Shown here in pieces: positions 7,243 through 15,500 of a stretch of DNA of 29,105 bases (its first letter is position 1; each line of letters begins with the position of its first letter). Source of the DNA: JBIOJB01 sp044450465 (GTDB lineage Bacteria > Chloroflexota > Dormibacteria > Dormibacterales > Dormibacteraceae); the NCBI GenBank assembly GCA_044450465.1, contig JBIOJB010000029.1:1-29105 (forward strand), read 5' to 3'. The notes under the pieces were generated by a model. The model had not been told where the DNA came from. It did not search any database and worked only from the letters and a program-made list of their open reading frames with translations. Made by a program: the position numbers and the translations under genes.

Positions 7243-8283
7243 TCACAGCTGTGCCAGCCTGAGCAGCGGCAGCGGGTACAGACCGACCCCGATGTTCACT
7301 CCAAACACGATGGCGAGGGCGATCGCGCGGTGGCCACTCACCCGACCGATGCTGCGTCCCAGTCGCAGCGAGGCCGGAAGCCAAAGCAGCATGCCGACCG
7401 TGAGCGCGACGGCGAGCGGCCAGAAGAGCTGCGTCGCTCCCCGCAGAAGCAGGAGCCGGGCCGCAAACCCGGTGAACGGAGCCACGCCGGCAAGCATCGC
7501 CGCCGACAAAAGACTGACTGGCCGGTCTACCGCAGCTCCTGGGTTCTCGGTTTCGACGGAGGCGAGCAACAGGGGGAAGCGACCCAGGACCATGCCGATG
7601 AGGATCAGCAGCGCGGCGGACCTACCGTCGCTTATGAAGAGGCCGAACCCGCAGAGGGCCAGGCCCCAATCGGCCATGAACGAGTAGTGCCAGGCCGACC
7701 TGCCTGAAAGTGTCCACCGCGCCGCCACGGTGCCCCACAGGACGTTGAGCAGACCTACGCCGATGAGCATGCTGCCGAAGTAACCTCCGACGGCGGCCGG
7801 TAGGAATTCGCCGGCTTTCAAGAGCACCGTGGCCCCCAGCACCGGACCTACGAAGCCGACCCAGATGAAAGCGGATTCGGTGCTCTTCTCGCCTGGGTCG
7901 AGATGGTGCATGTACGGAAGCAGGCCCACCGCCGCCGCGACTCCCGCCACGAGCCCGACCGCGGCAAATCGCCCGAGCATCTCCGGGCCCTGCACCCGGA
8001 CGAATAGCAGGGTCAGCGCCAGCAGGCCCACCGCGACGATTGGCGCCTGCAGCCGGGCGGCCACGTCACGCGACCCGCCGAAGCCCGAGTGCAGCACCGC
8101 CAGGGCGAGGAGGATGAGGATGACGACGTCGAGGCCGGGCGCCGCGGCAATCCCGGTCATCGCGACCAGGCCGGTGACACCGCGATAGAACAGGGATCGT
8201 CTCGAGTCGGCAGATGGAGCCAGGGCCAGCGCCAAAGCGAGCGACGCGGCGCTCGCGACCAGCAGAACCAGGGACGCCGACAC
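7243..8283 (-). CDS. Integral membrane protein, NuoN/NuoM (HyfF)-like antiporter subunit
   Basis: 346 residues, nine to ten hydrophobic segments. Two stretches recall proton-conducting antiporter-type subunits. VGLLPYMHHLDPGEKSTESAF has the place of the usual PFH-WLPD-PTPVSA loop, and AGVAPFTGFAARLLLLRGA corresponds to the common GIPP-GFxGKxxL motif. It is shorter than NuoN or NuoM (about 480-500), so some helices are missing. The GTG start follows the stop of the upstream gene with no gap. It may form part of an ion channel in a complex-I-like membrane module, but several usual charged positions cannot be matched by eye. Confidence 0.6.
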   Translation of the reverse strand: MSASLVLLVASAASLALALALAPSADSRRSLFYRGVTGLVAMTGIAAAPGLDVVILILLALAVLHSGFGGSRDVAARLQAPIVAVGLLALTLLFVRVQGPEMLGRFAAVGLVAGVAAAVGLLPYMHHLDPGEKSTESAFIWVGFVGPVLGATVLLKAGEFLPAAVGGYFGSMLIGVGLLNVLWGTVAARWTLSGRSAWHYSFMADWGLALCGFGLFISDGRSAALLILIGMVLGRFPLLLASVETENPGAAVDRPVSLLSAAMLAGVAPFTGFAARLLLLRGATQLFWPLAVALTVGMLLWLPASLRLGRSIGRVSGHRAIALAIVFGVNIGVGLYPLPLLRLAQL

Positions 8284-8826
8284 TCAGGCCGCCTGGCGCT
8301 CTGTGCCGCGGACCAGGGCGGCGCCGGCTGCAATCAAGCCGGCCGCGACGTAGGCGGCCGCCCCCGGTGCTCCGGATTCAAGCGCGGTGGCCAGAGCGAG
8401 TGCCAGTGCCAAGACGCCGGCGGCGGTGAGGACCACCTCGGGCTGGCGGCTGGTCACGATTCGAGTGCCGAGCATGCCGATCAAAACGACCGAGGCGAAT
8501 CGAAGCGGCGATCCAGCTCCGCTCGTGACCGTCGCGGCGAACCAGAGTCCGATCAGCCCGCCGCCGATGCAAAGTACCAGCCTCGGTGTCGAGCCGGGCG
8601 GCATCAGCTTCCAACCCTGCGCGCCGGATCGCAGTCGCAGGTAGGAGGCGGCAGCTCCGCCGATGACGAGCGCTGCGGCGGCGGCGCCCGCTCCCGATTG
8701 CCACGCGAGCCACGACACACCCACCGTCGCCAGCCCCACACCTGCCGCCAGACCCCGACGGCCGTCCGCCAGCACGATGAAGGACGCGCCCAGCCACGCC
8801 AGCGCCGCTGCGAGGATGCCGATCAC
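8284..8826 (-). CDS. Small integral membrane protein, possible HyfE/NuoK-like subunit
   Basis: 180 residues from GTG at 8826, which overlaps the preceding stop as GTGA. A start at GTG 8871 (195 residues) is also possible but would overlap the neighbour by 49 nt. About six hydrophobic segments rich in Ala, Gly and Leu; few charged residues within membranes. Size and position between a NuoL-like and a NuoN-like gene match HyfE of hydrogenase 4, which carries a NuoK-like part, but no diagnostic motif is visible. The function follows from context only. Confidence 0.5.
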   Translation of the reverse strand: MIGILAAALAWLGASFIVLADGRRGLAAGVGLATVGVSWLAWQSGAGAAAAALVIGGAAASYLRLRSGAQGWKLMPPGSTPRLVLCIGGGLIGLWFAATVTSGAGSPLRFASVVLIGMLGTRIVTSRQPEVVLTAAGVLALALALATALESGAPGAAAYVAAGLIAAGAALVRGTERQAA

Positions 8827-10478
8827 AAGCGGGTGACCGCGAAGCCAAGCGCCACCAGCGACGCTAGCCACAGCACCGGCCGGCCACCGGCGACCACGGA
8901 TTCGATCAACCGAGCGTTCGCGAGGGACCGGTACTGCTCGGGAACGGCGGCGTCGCGTGCAGCCGCCCTGGCTCGGTCCACGAGGTCGGCGAACGGCAAA
9001 GCAAATGGCGGTGGCCGTGAAGAGCTGCGCGCAAAGCCCCTGCGCGCGAAAAAGAAAGCCACCACGCCGAGCACAAACAGAGGACCAAACAGGGTCAGGG
9101 CTGGCAGGACCGTCGACACGGTGACCACGGAGATCAGGCCCCCCGCGACGGGTTCGGCAGGGGTGGACATGACGTCCGCTTGCGCGGGGTTGGCAAGCAG
9201 GGTCTGGAAGGCGGGGAGCGCGGGCCCGGCGAGCAGAGTGAACGCCGCGATCGCAGTGGCGACCTTCGGGAACGTTTCGCCGCCCGGCGTCACGCCGTCA
9301 CCCGGCAACCCCAATGCCCTGGCCGCGGCCAATATCCAGACCGTCCAGGCCACAACGCCGAGCAGCCCGATCAGGCCCATCAGGTTGCCGCCTTCAAATG
9401 TGGACTCGATCCCCAGGACACGGGCTCCAAAAGCCAACCCGGGAGGAACACCCACGGCCGCCGCCACGGCGACCAGCGAATGAGCGCCGCTGGTCCGTGG
9501 GAGCAGCGCGATGCAGGTGGTGAGCGCAGCCGCGACTGAAAGCGTCGTCAGGCTCGCGGCCAGGCCCAAAGGCTCCCCGAGGGCCAAAGTCATCAGCGCG
9601 AAGCCTCCGAACCCTGGAACCACCTCGCCCAGAAAGTCGCCACGCGTCGCTGCCGCCTGGGCGCGCATGGCGGCGCCGAACGCGATCAGAACTCCGAGCG
9701 CACCAAGCACGATCGAGAACGCGGCCACCGGGTAGTGACCATTACCCATCTCGTAACCGCGCACCAGCAGATAGAAGCCCAGCGGGTAAAGCGTCGCCAC
9801 CGTCATGCCCGCCGCCCGGGTCGAAGGCCTCGACCACAGCTGCGAGGGCCACGCTTTCCACGGAACGAGCCCCGACGCCAACAGAGCAGACACTGCCAGC
9901 AGCACGAAAACGGGTCCGGTGAAGCTCGTCGCCGGCACGGCCGAGTAGGCAGCCGTGCCGCCCCGCACCTGCAGGATCGCCCCCGCCAGTCCGAGGATCA
10001 ACCAGGCGGCCAGCAGCTCACTCCAGCGGGGACGGCGCGACGCCTCGTCTTCGGAGTCGAGCTGAACCACGGCCAGGGTCGCGGCCGTGCCCCCGGCCAC
10101 GGCGGTCAGCACGACATCGCCCGCTTCGAGCGCAACGATCGCGGCCGCCAAACCGAGGGTCCCGACCGCCGCCTCCTGCCAGCGTCGGCGCTGCATCGCC
10201 ATGAGCACCGCGGCCGGAAGCAGCACCATGAGTCCGAACGCAAACGCGACCGCGTCCAGGCGAAGGTCAAAAGAGGGGCCGAATCCAAGCGAGCCAAGGT
10301 TGAGCTCCTGTGTCGAGCGGACCGGCACCCAGACGAGCACCAGCGCGAGCGCCGCGCCGGCGCCCGACACGCCGGCGCCCAGTCGCCCGGCGTTGACGCC
10401 CAGAAGACCGAGGGTCGCGACCGCGGCGCTGCCGAGGACCAGTAGCGCGACCGGTGCAAGGACCGCGGCTGATGGCAT
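8823..10478 (-). CDS. Integral membrane protein, NuoL/HyfB-like antiporter subunit
   Basis: 551 residues with about fourteen hydrophobic segments. LRLDAVAFAFGLMVLLPAAV (about 73-92) is the typical 'LRLDGLSxLF' start of the antiporter core, and GLVPWKAWPSQLWSRPSTRA (about 208-227) matches the PLHxWLPDAxxxPTPVSA loop of NuoL/M. The glutamate normally found in transmembrane helix 5 (WELxSL) seems replaced by AVAGGTAATL, so proton translocation may be altered. A C-terminal amphipathic region (about 490-525, PFADLVDRARAAARDAAVPEQYRSL) lies before a last membrane helix. The ATG is 66 nt past the valS stop, and TACGCT lies 8 nt upstream of it. First gene of the four-gene module. Confidence 0.65.
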   Translation of the reverse strand: MPSAAVLAPVALLVLGSAAVATLGLLGVNAGRLGAGVSGAGAALALVLVWVPVRSTQELNLGSLGFGPSFDLRLDAVAFAFGLMVLLPAAVLMAMQRRRWQEAAVGTLGLAAAIVALEAGDVVLTAVAGGTAATLAVVQLDSEDEASRRPRWSELLAAWLILGLAGAILQVRGGTAAYSAVPATSFTGPVFVLLAVSALLASGLVPWKAWPSQLWSRPSTRAAGMTVATLYPLGFYLLVRGYEMGNGHYPVAAFSIVLGALGVLIAFGAAMRAQAAATRGDFLGEVVPGFGGFALMTLALGEPLGLAASLTTLSVAAALTTCIALLPRTSGAHSLVAVAAAVGVPPGLAFGARVLGIESTFEGGNLMGLIGLLGVVAWTVWILAAARALGLPGDGVTPGGETFPKVATAIAAFTLLAGPALPAFQTLLANPAQADVMSTPAEPVAGGLISVVTVSTVLPALTLFGPLFVLGVVAFFFARRGFARSSSRPPPFALPFADLVDRARAAARDAAVPEQYRSLANARLIESVVAGGRPVLWLASLVALGFAVTRL

Positions 10479-10486
10479 GCGCCGCT

Positions 10487-10492
10487 AGCGTA
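10487..10492 (-). promoter_or_regulatory. -10-like hexamer TACGCT before the NuoL/HyfB-like gene
   Basis: The minus strand reads TACGCT, 8 nt, then ATG at 10478. This is the same spacing as at rplU and fits a leaderless promoter giving the membrane module its own transcript. The hexamer is a weak match and no -35 is clear. Between it and valS lies a CCGCGG...CCGCGG inverted repeat (10503-10523) that could end the valS transcript. Confidence 0.3.
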
Positions 10493-10544
10493 GCGACGCC
10501 GGCCGCGGCATCACGCTCCGCGGCAGGTCAGCGCTCAACGTCGG

Positions 10545-13106
10545 TCAGGTCAGTCGTTCGATGGCCGCGCCGAGCTCGGACGCCCGCTCCGCGAGCTTCT
10601 GGACGATGTGCGGCGGGGCCTTGGCCCGGAAGTCCGGATCGGCCAGCTTCTCTTCCGTCTTTGCCAGGTCGGCTCGCAGGCGCTTGAGCTCCCTCTCGTT
10701 GCGCCCGTCGCCGGCGCCCGCGGGAAAGCTCACCTTACCGGCGACCGCACCGAGAGGGGTGCCGGCATCCACCGCGCCAAGCTCGACCGACGCGAGTCGG
10801 GCCGCCAGCCCGGCCACGCTTCCGGCGGTCGACCCGTCGAGCTCGAGCCGGCCTCCGCGGGGCGGAGCGCCCGCCGCCTGGCGGTGACCGCGCACCTCTT
10901 CCACGATCCGTATGACCTGTCCGAAAGACTCCTCGGCTGCCGGATCGACATGCTGGTCCATCCGCTCCGGCCACCGCGCTTTCATCAGGTAGTCACGGGA
11001 TCCGGGCAGGCGCGACCACAGCTCCTCGGTCACGAACGGCATGACCGGGTGAAGCAACCGGAGAATGACGTCGAGGCAGTGGTGAGCCACGTCCTGAGCC
11101 GCGGCATCGCCTGCCCGCAGTCGATCCTTCACCGCTTCCAGGTACCAGTCGCAGAACTCGTTCCAGGCAAAGCTGTAGGCGGCTCCGATCGAGTCCTGAA
11201 ACGCGAAGTTCTCGATTCCCGCGGTGACCGCGGCGCATGTGAACGCCAGGCGCGAAAGCACCCACCGATCCTCGAGGTGCTCGTGAGCCTCGTGCGCTCC
11301 GAGTGGCTGCGCCGGGGTTCCCGGCGAGCTGAGCACGAGGCGGGTCGCATTCCATAGCTTGTTACAGAAACGGCGATAACCCTCGACGCGGCTCTCGTCG
11401 AAGCGGACGTCCTGGCTCGACATGGCAACCGACGCAGACCATGCGCGGAGCGCGTCTGTCCCGTATTTCGCGATGAGAATCCGCGGATCGACCCCAGTGC
11501 CTTTCGACTTCGACTGGCGTTCGCCGGTCGAGGTCTGGACCTGGCAGTGGATCGCGACGTCGAAGAACGGAACGTCGCCCATGAACTCAAGGCCGGTCAT
11601 GATCATCCGGCTGACCCAGAGGTTGATGATCTCCCGCGCCGTGCTGTTCATGTTGTTCGGGTAGAAGGCTTTGAGATCGGCGGTTTCCTCGGGCCATCCC
11701 AGAGTTGCGAACGGCCAGAGCGCGGACGAAAACCACGTGTCCAGCACGTCGGGATGCTGCTCCAACCTGGTGGTGCCGCACTCGGTGCACTGGCGCGGAG
11801 GATCGATCACCACCATGCGATGGCCGTTCTCACAGTCGTACACGGGAACGCGGTGGCCGAGCCAGAGCTGGCGGCCGATGTTCCAGTCTCGCAAGCCGCG
11901 CAGCCAATCCAGGTACGTGCGCTCGTAGCGCTCAGGGTGCCATCGGACCTTGCCGGCGGCCGAGGCGGCCAGCGCTTTGTCGCGCATGGTCTCCATGCGC
12001 AACCACCACTGCTCACTGATCAGCGGCTCGATGACGGCGTGGCAGCGATCGCAGTGGCCGACCTCGTGCGTGTACGGCTCCTCTTTGACCAGCACGCCCT
12101 GGGCGGTCAGGTCGGCGACGATGCGGGCTCGGGCATCCAGGGCGGGCAGGCCGTCGTACGGAAGGCCCGGGGCGCTGAGACTGCCGTCCGGGTTTATGCC
12201 GTTGACGGTTTCCAGGCTGTGGCGCTGGCCGATCTCGTAGTCCATTGCGTCATGACCAGGGGTGACCTTCAACGCACCGGTCCCAAAATTCTTCTCCACC
12301 GCGGCGTCGCCCACGATGGGCAGCCTGCGTCCGACCAGCGGGAGAATGGCCGTACGGCCTATCAGATGAGCGTATCGAGCGTCCTCAGGGTGCACCGCGA
12401 CGCCGGTGTCGGAGAGCATCGTCTCGGGACGCACCGTGGCGATCACGACGTCGCCCCCACCCTCGATCGGGTAGCGGATGAAGTAGAGCTTGTCCTCATG
12501 CTCCTGCCAGTCGACCTCCAGGTCTGAGATGGCCGAGCGGTCGTGGGGACACCAGTTGACGATTCGAGGCGCTCGGTAGATCCAGCCGCGCTCGTAGAAC
12601 GCCACGAAAGCGGTCATCACCGCCCTGACGTATCTCGGGTCCATCGTGAAGCGCAGGCGCGACCAGTCGAGAGAGACGCCCAGCACGCGGTCCTGGCTGA
12701 CGATCGTCTCTCCGACGTCGTGGTACCACTCCACGACGCGCGACGTGAAGGCATCGCGGCCGAGCTGCTCCTTGGTCATCCCCTCGGCGGCAAGCTGCTT
12801 CTCGATCACGTTCTGGGTGGCGATGGCCGCATGGTCCGTGCCGGGCAGGAAGAGGACCTCGAAACCGGCCATCCTCCGGTAGCGCGCGCAGATGTCCTGC
12901 AGCGTGTGGTTCAACGCGTGGCCCATGTGCAGCTCGCCGGTGATGTTTGGGGGCGGCAGGCAGATGGTGAACTTGGGCCTGCGGCTGGCGTGATCTGCGA
13001 CGAAAAGGCCGTCCGATTCCCAGCGCGCGTACCAACCGGCCTCGACGGCCTGTGGGTCGAACGCTTTAGGCATCTGGTTCTGCTGGTCGGATTGGATCTG
13101 TTTCAT
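10545..13106 (-). CDS. valS: Valyl-tRNA synthetase
   Basis: 853 residues, a class I aminoacyl-tRNA synthetase that charges tRNA-Val. The HIGH motif is HMGH (60-63) after FTICLPPPNITGEL. The editing insertion follows (IATVRPETMLSDTGVAVHPED). The WSRMIMTGL-type region and the KMSKS loop are near 530, and the loop reads RQSKSKGTG, with R-Q in place of K-M. An anticodon-binding domain and a C-terminal coiled coil (LKRLRADLAKTEEKL onward) close the protein. ATG at 13106 gives a short lead before the conserved PKAFDPQAVEAGWYARWE; ATG at 13073 is equally possible. No T-box core sequence is visible in the 198-nt gap upstream. Zinc-like CDRCH (about 350) and CENGH...CTEC (about 425-450) pairs are present. 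Confidence 0.95.
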   Translation of the reverse strand: MKQIQSDQQNQMPKAFDPQAVEAGWYARWESDGLFVADHASRRPKFTICLPPPNITGELHMGHALNHTLQDICARYRRMAGFEVLFLPGTDHAAIATQNVIEKQLAAEGMTKEQLGRDAFTSRVVEWYHDVGETIVSQDRVLGVSLDWSRLRFTMDPRYVRAVMTAFVAFYERGWIYRAPRIVNWCPHDRSAISDLEVDWQEHEDKLYFIRYPIEGGGDVVIATVRPETMLSDTGVAVHPEDARYAHLIGRTAILPLVGRRLPIVGDAAVEKNFGTGALKVTPGHDAMDYEIGQRHSLETVNGINPDGSLSAPGLPYDGLPALDARARIVADLTAQGVLVKEEPYTHEVGHCDRCHAVIEPLISEQWWLRMETMRDKALAASAAGKVRWHPERYERTYLDWLRGLRDWNIGRQLWLGHRVPVYDCENGHRMVVIDPPRQCTECGTTRLEQHPDVLDTWFSSALWPFATLGWPEETADLKAFYPNNMNSTAREIINLWVSRMIMTGLEFMGDVPFFDVAIHCQVQTSTGERQSKSKGTGVDPRILIAKYGTDALRAWSASVAMSSQDVRFDESRVEGYRRFCNKLWNATRLVLSSPGTPAQPLGAHEAHEHLEDRWVLSRLAFTCAAVTAGIENFAFQDSIGAAYSFAWNEFCDWYLEAVKDRLRAGDAAAQDVAHHCLDVILRLLHPVMPFVTEELWSRLPGSRDYLMKARWPERMDQHVDPAAEESFGQVIRIVEEVRGHRQAAGAPPRGGRLELDGSTAGSVAGLAARLASVELGAVDAGTPLGAVAGKVSFPAGAGDGRNERELKRLRADLAKTEEKLADPDFRAKAPPHIVQKLAERASELGAAIERLT

Positions 13107-13149
13107 CTCATCAGGGCGTGCGTGATTCGCTGTCAGTGGAGGTTGGTTG

Positions 13150-13186
13150 CGCCGGCCGGATGGTCGCTAGTGCGACTGCGCCGGCG
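13150..13186 (-). promoter_or_regulatory. Two-part stem-loop in the valS leader
   Basis: Outer arms CGCCGGC (13150-13156) and GCCGGCG (13180-13186), inner arms GTCGC (13163-13167) and GCGAC (13172-13176) with a 4-nt loop. On the minus strand it overlaps the end of a 16-codon ATG frame (13217 to 13167) that contains two GTA valine codons one codon apart (13191-13199). TACGAT (13228-13233) lies 10 nt before that ATG. It could be a leader-peptide control of valS. No T-tract follows, so termination is not shown, and chance is possible. Confidence 0.3.
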
Positions 13187-13288
13187 AGGGTACGGATACG
13201 CGCTCGTCCCGGCTCATGGTGAGGTGAATCGTAACCTGCTCGAGCCGCAGGACGCTCAGTGTTCGTTGGCTGCGCGCCTCGATGAAGC

Positions 13289-13303
13289 GCGCCCGGCGGG
13301 CGC
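13289..13303 (-). terminator. Short GC hairpin after clpX
   Basis: GCGCCC and GGGCGC arms (6 bp) with a 3-nt loop begin 2 nt after the clpX stop codon. A weak GCTTC follows on the minus strand, with no real T-run. Partial termination before valS is possible. Confidence 0.35.
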
Positions 13304-13304
13304 T

Positions 13305-14582
13305 CTAAGCGGACTCGCCAACCAGACGAGCCGGACCCTCACCCTCGACGGTCAGCTCGAATTCGGGCTCAAGGGCCTCGCGGATCGAGCGCTCGGAGAT
13401 CAGGCAGCGCTTGATGTCCGGACGGGACGGGATCTCGAACATCGAGTTGAGGAGCGCTTCCTCGATGATTGACTTGAGCGCACGCGCGCCGGTGCCCCGC
13501 AGGAGCGCGAGCTCGGCGATGGCTTCAAGGCTGCCCTTCTGAAACACGAGCTCGACATTGTCCAGCGTGAAGAACTTCTGGTACTGCTTGACGAGCGCGT
13601 TCTTCGGCTCGGTGAGGATGCGTACGATGTCCTGCTGGTCGAGGTGGTGCAGAGTGACGATGATCGGCAGGCGTCCGATGAACTCGGGAATGAACCCGTA
13701 CTTGAGCAGGTCCTGGGGCTGCAGGTGCTTCAACGTTTCGGAAACCGCCTTTCGCTCGATTTTGTTGTGCGGAGCGCCGAAACCGATCGCGCGCCGGCCG
13801 ATGCGCTGATCGACAACCTTCTCCAGGCCGTCAAAGGCGCCGCCGCAGACGAAGAGGATGTTGGTGGTGTTGATCTGGATGAAGTCTTGATGGGGATGCT
13901 TGCGACCACCCTGCGGCGGGACGTTTGCCACCGTGCCCTCCAGGATCTTCAGGAGGGCCTGCTGGACACCCTCGCCGCTGACGTCGCGGGTGATCGAAGG
14001 GTTGTCTGACTTACGCGCAATCTTGTCGATCTCGTCGATGTAGATGATTCCGCGCTCAGCGCGGCTGATGTCGAAGTCGGCCGCCTGGATGAGGCGCAGC
14101 AGGATGTTCTCGACGTCCTCGCCGACGTACCCGGCCTCGGTCAGGCTGGTCGCGTCTGCGATGGCGAACGGCACATCGAGGATCTTGGCCAGCGTCTGAG
14201 CCAGGTAGGTCTTTCCGCAACCCGTCGGGCCCACGAGGAGGACGTTCGACTTGGTCAGCTCGACGTCGCCTACCGATTTGGAGGCGGAAATGCGCTTGTA
14301 GTGGTTGTAGACCTGGACCGACAGGACCTTCTTCGCCCGGTCCTGGCCGATCACATACTGGTCGAGCGCAGCGCAGATCGTCTTCGGGTTGGGGATGAAG
14401 CCGGTCTTCTGCTTCTTCTGCCCGGCTGTTTTGTTGTCGTCTTCGAGGACCTCCTGGCAGAGGTCGATGCACTGGTCGCAGATGAACACCCCCGGCCCTG
14501 CCACCAGCTTTCTCACCTGGTCCTGACCCTTGCCGCAGAAGCTGCAGCGGGTGTAGCGGCGGCGGTCTTCGCGTTCGTTCAT
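13305..14582 (-). CDS. clpX: ATP-dependent protease ATPase subunit ClpX
   Basis: 425 residues. The N-terminal C4 zinc-binding domain has Cys 13, 16, 35 and 38. An AAA+ core carries Walker A GPTGCGKT (118-125), pore loop GYVG (151-154), Walker [10 protein letters not shown], the RKH loop (GGRKHPH) and RRAIGFG, the IGF loop that docks on ClpP. The C-terminal small domain follows, with the [14 protein letters not shown] sensor-2 stretch. It unfolds tagged substrates and feeds them to ClpP. It is transcribed after clpP and a separate zinc-finger gene, 21 nt past the latter's stop, which supports one tig-clpP-ZBD-clpX unit. Confidence 0.96.
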   Translation of the reverse strand: MNEREDRRRYTRCSFCGKGQDQVRKLVAGPGVFICDQCIDLCQEVLEDDNKTAGQKKQKTGFIPNPKTICAALDQYVIGQDRAKKVLSVQVYNHYKRISASKSVGDVELTKSNVLLVGPTGCGKTYLAQTLAKILDVPFAIADATSLTEAGYVGEDVENILLRLIQAADFDISRAERGIIYIDEIDKIARKSDNPSITRDVSGEGVQQALLKILEGTVANVPPQGGRKHPHQDFIQINTTNILFVCGGAFDGLEKVVDQRIGRRAIGFGAPHNKIERKAVSETLKHLQPQDLLKYGFIPEFIGRLPIIVTLHHLDQQDIVRILTEPKNALVKQYQKFFTLDNVELVFQKGSLEAIAELALLRGTGARALKSIIEEALLNSMFEIPSRPDIKRCLISERSIREALEPEFELTVEGEGPARLVGESA

Positions 14583-14603
14583 CTGGTCACCGTTTCATCT
14601 GGT

Positions 14604-14795
14604 TCATGAGGATGCGGGCGCCGGGGGATTATGCCCCCACAGCATCTCGTTGGCAACGCTGATGCATTCGCTGCAGATGAACACGCCCGACCCGGCGATC
14701 AGCCGGACCCCCTCCTGCTGGGTCTTCCCGCAAAAAGAGCATTTCGCCCGGAGGCGCGGGAGCTCGCCCTGCTTGCTCTTTCGCCTGAAGATCAT
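14604..14795 (-). CDS. Stand-alone ClpX-type C4 zinc-binding domain protein
   Basis: 63 residues. Cys 19, 22, 41 and 44 in [20 protein letters not shown] and FICSECI repeat the ClpX zinc-binding domain (the neighbour's version is [19 protein letters not shown] and FICDQCI). There is no AAA+ part: after [12 protein letters not shown] comes a true stop. In ClpX this domain dimerises and binds adaptors and some substrates. A free copy could join or compete with that of ClpX, which is inference. Its ATG overlaps the clpP stop as ATGA, so it is translated together with clpP. It is either a duplication of the clpX 5' end or an adaptor-type protein. Confidence 0.85.
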   Translation of the reverse strand: MIFRRKSKQGELPRLRAKCSFCGKTQQEGVRLIAGSGVFICSECISVANEMLWGHNPPAPASS

Positions 14796-15466
14796 CCTGC
14801 GGCGACTTTCTCCTTTTCCTTTTCTTTCTCTTTCTCTTTCTCGCCGGGCTTGGCGGGCGTGAGGATGATGTCGTCGATCAGGCCGTATTCCTTGGCCGCG
14901 TCGGAGGTCAGGAAGTAGTCGCGCTCTGTGTCCTGGGTCACCCTCTCGATCTTCTGCCCGGTGTGGTTGGCCAGGATCTGGTTCAGCTGCTCTCGCGTAC
15001 GCAGGATCTCCTTGGCGTGGATCTGGATGTCAGAGGCCTGCCCCTGCATGCCACCCCAAGGTTGGTGGATCAGGATGTTGGCGTGGGGCAGCGCGAACCG
15101 GTGTCCATGAGCCCCGCCGGCCAGCAGCACCGCGGCCATCGAGTAGGCCATTCCGATGCAGATGGTCGAGACCGGAGGTCTGATGTACTGCATGGTGTCG
15201 TAGATCGCCAGGCCGGCGGTCACCTGACCACCTGGGCTGTTGATGTAGAGGGCGATCTCCTTCTCTGGATCTTCTGATTGAAGGAAGAGGAGCTGAGCCA
15301 CCACCAGGTTCGCGACCTGGTCGTCGATAGGGGTACCGATGAAGACGATGCGCTCCTTCAGGAGTCGCGAGTAGATGTCGAAAGCCCTTTCCCCGCGGCC
15401 GGTGTTCTCCACCACCATCGGGACGAGATAGCCGGACGGGCGGTTCATTCTGGTCAGTTCGTCCAC
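14792..15466 (-). CDS. clpP: ATP-dependent Clp protease proteolytic subunit ClpP
   Basis: 224 residues. The serine protease core shows Ser109 in GMAYSMAAV, His134 in [13 protein letters not shown] and the acidic QDTERDYF segment (178-185). [28 protein letters not shown] is the normal N-terminus. The protein ends in an [10 protein letters not shown] tail (209-220) coded by a purine-rich hexamer-like tract. GTG at 15466 is preferred because TAGAAT lies exactly 6 nt upstream (leaderless pattern); ATG at 15448 is the alternative. It follows tig by 34 nt and overlaps the zinc-finger gene by 4 nt. With ClpX it makes the ClpXP protease. Confidence 0.95.
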   Translation of the reverse strand: MDELTRMNRPSGYLVPMVVENTGRGERAFDIYSRLLKERIVFIGTPIDDQVANLVVAQLLFLQSEDPEKEIALYINSPGGQVTAGLAIYDTMQYIRPPVSTICIGMAYSMAAVLLAGGAHGHRFALPHANILIHQPWGGMQGQASDIQIHAKEILRTREQLNQILANHTGQKIERVTQDTERDYFLTSDAAKEYGLIDDIILTPAKPGEKEKEKEKEKEKVAAG

Positions 15467-15472
15467 ATCGTC

Positions 15473-15478
15473 ATTCTA
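15473..15478 (-). promoter_or_regulatory. -10-like hexamer TAGAAT before clpP
   Basis: The minus strand reads TAGAAT, six bases, then GTG of clpP. No Shine-Dalgarno fits in between. Same hexamer and spacing as before tig, supporting a separate leaderless clpP transcript. TTGACT (15499-15504) overlaps the tig stop but is 20 nt away, long for a -35. Confidence 0.55.
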
Positions 15479-15500
15479 GACACGCGTTCGGCGGCTTCAG

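Noticed and set aside
8089..9483. Long plus-strand frame across the membrane module
   Set aside because: Gln/Arg/Gly-rich shadow of the hydrophobic minus-strand genes, with no recognisable domain.
13107..13304. T-box riboswitch before valS
   Set aside because: No T-box core sequence (AGGGUGGNACCGCG type) could be found on the minus strand.
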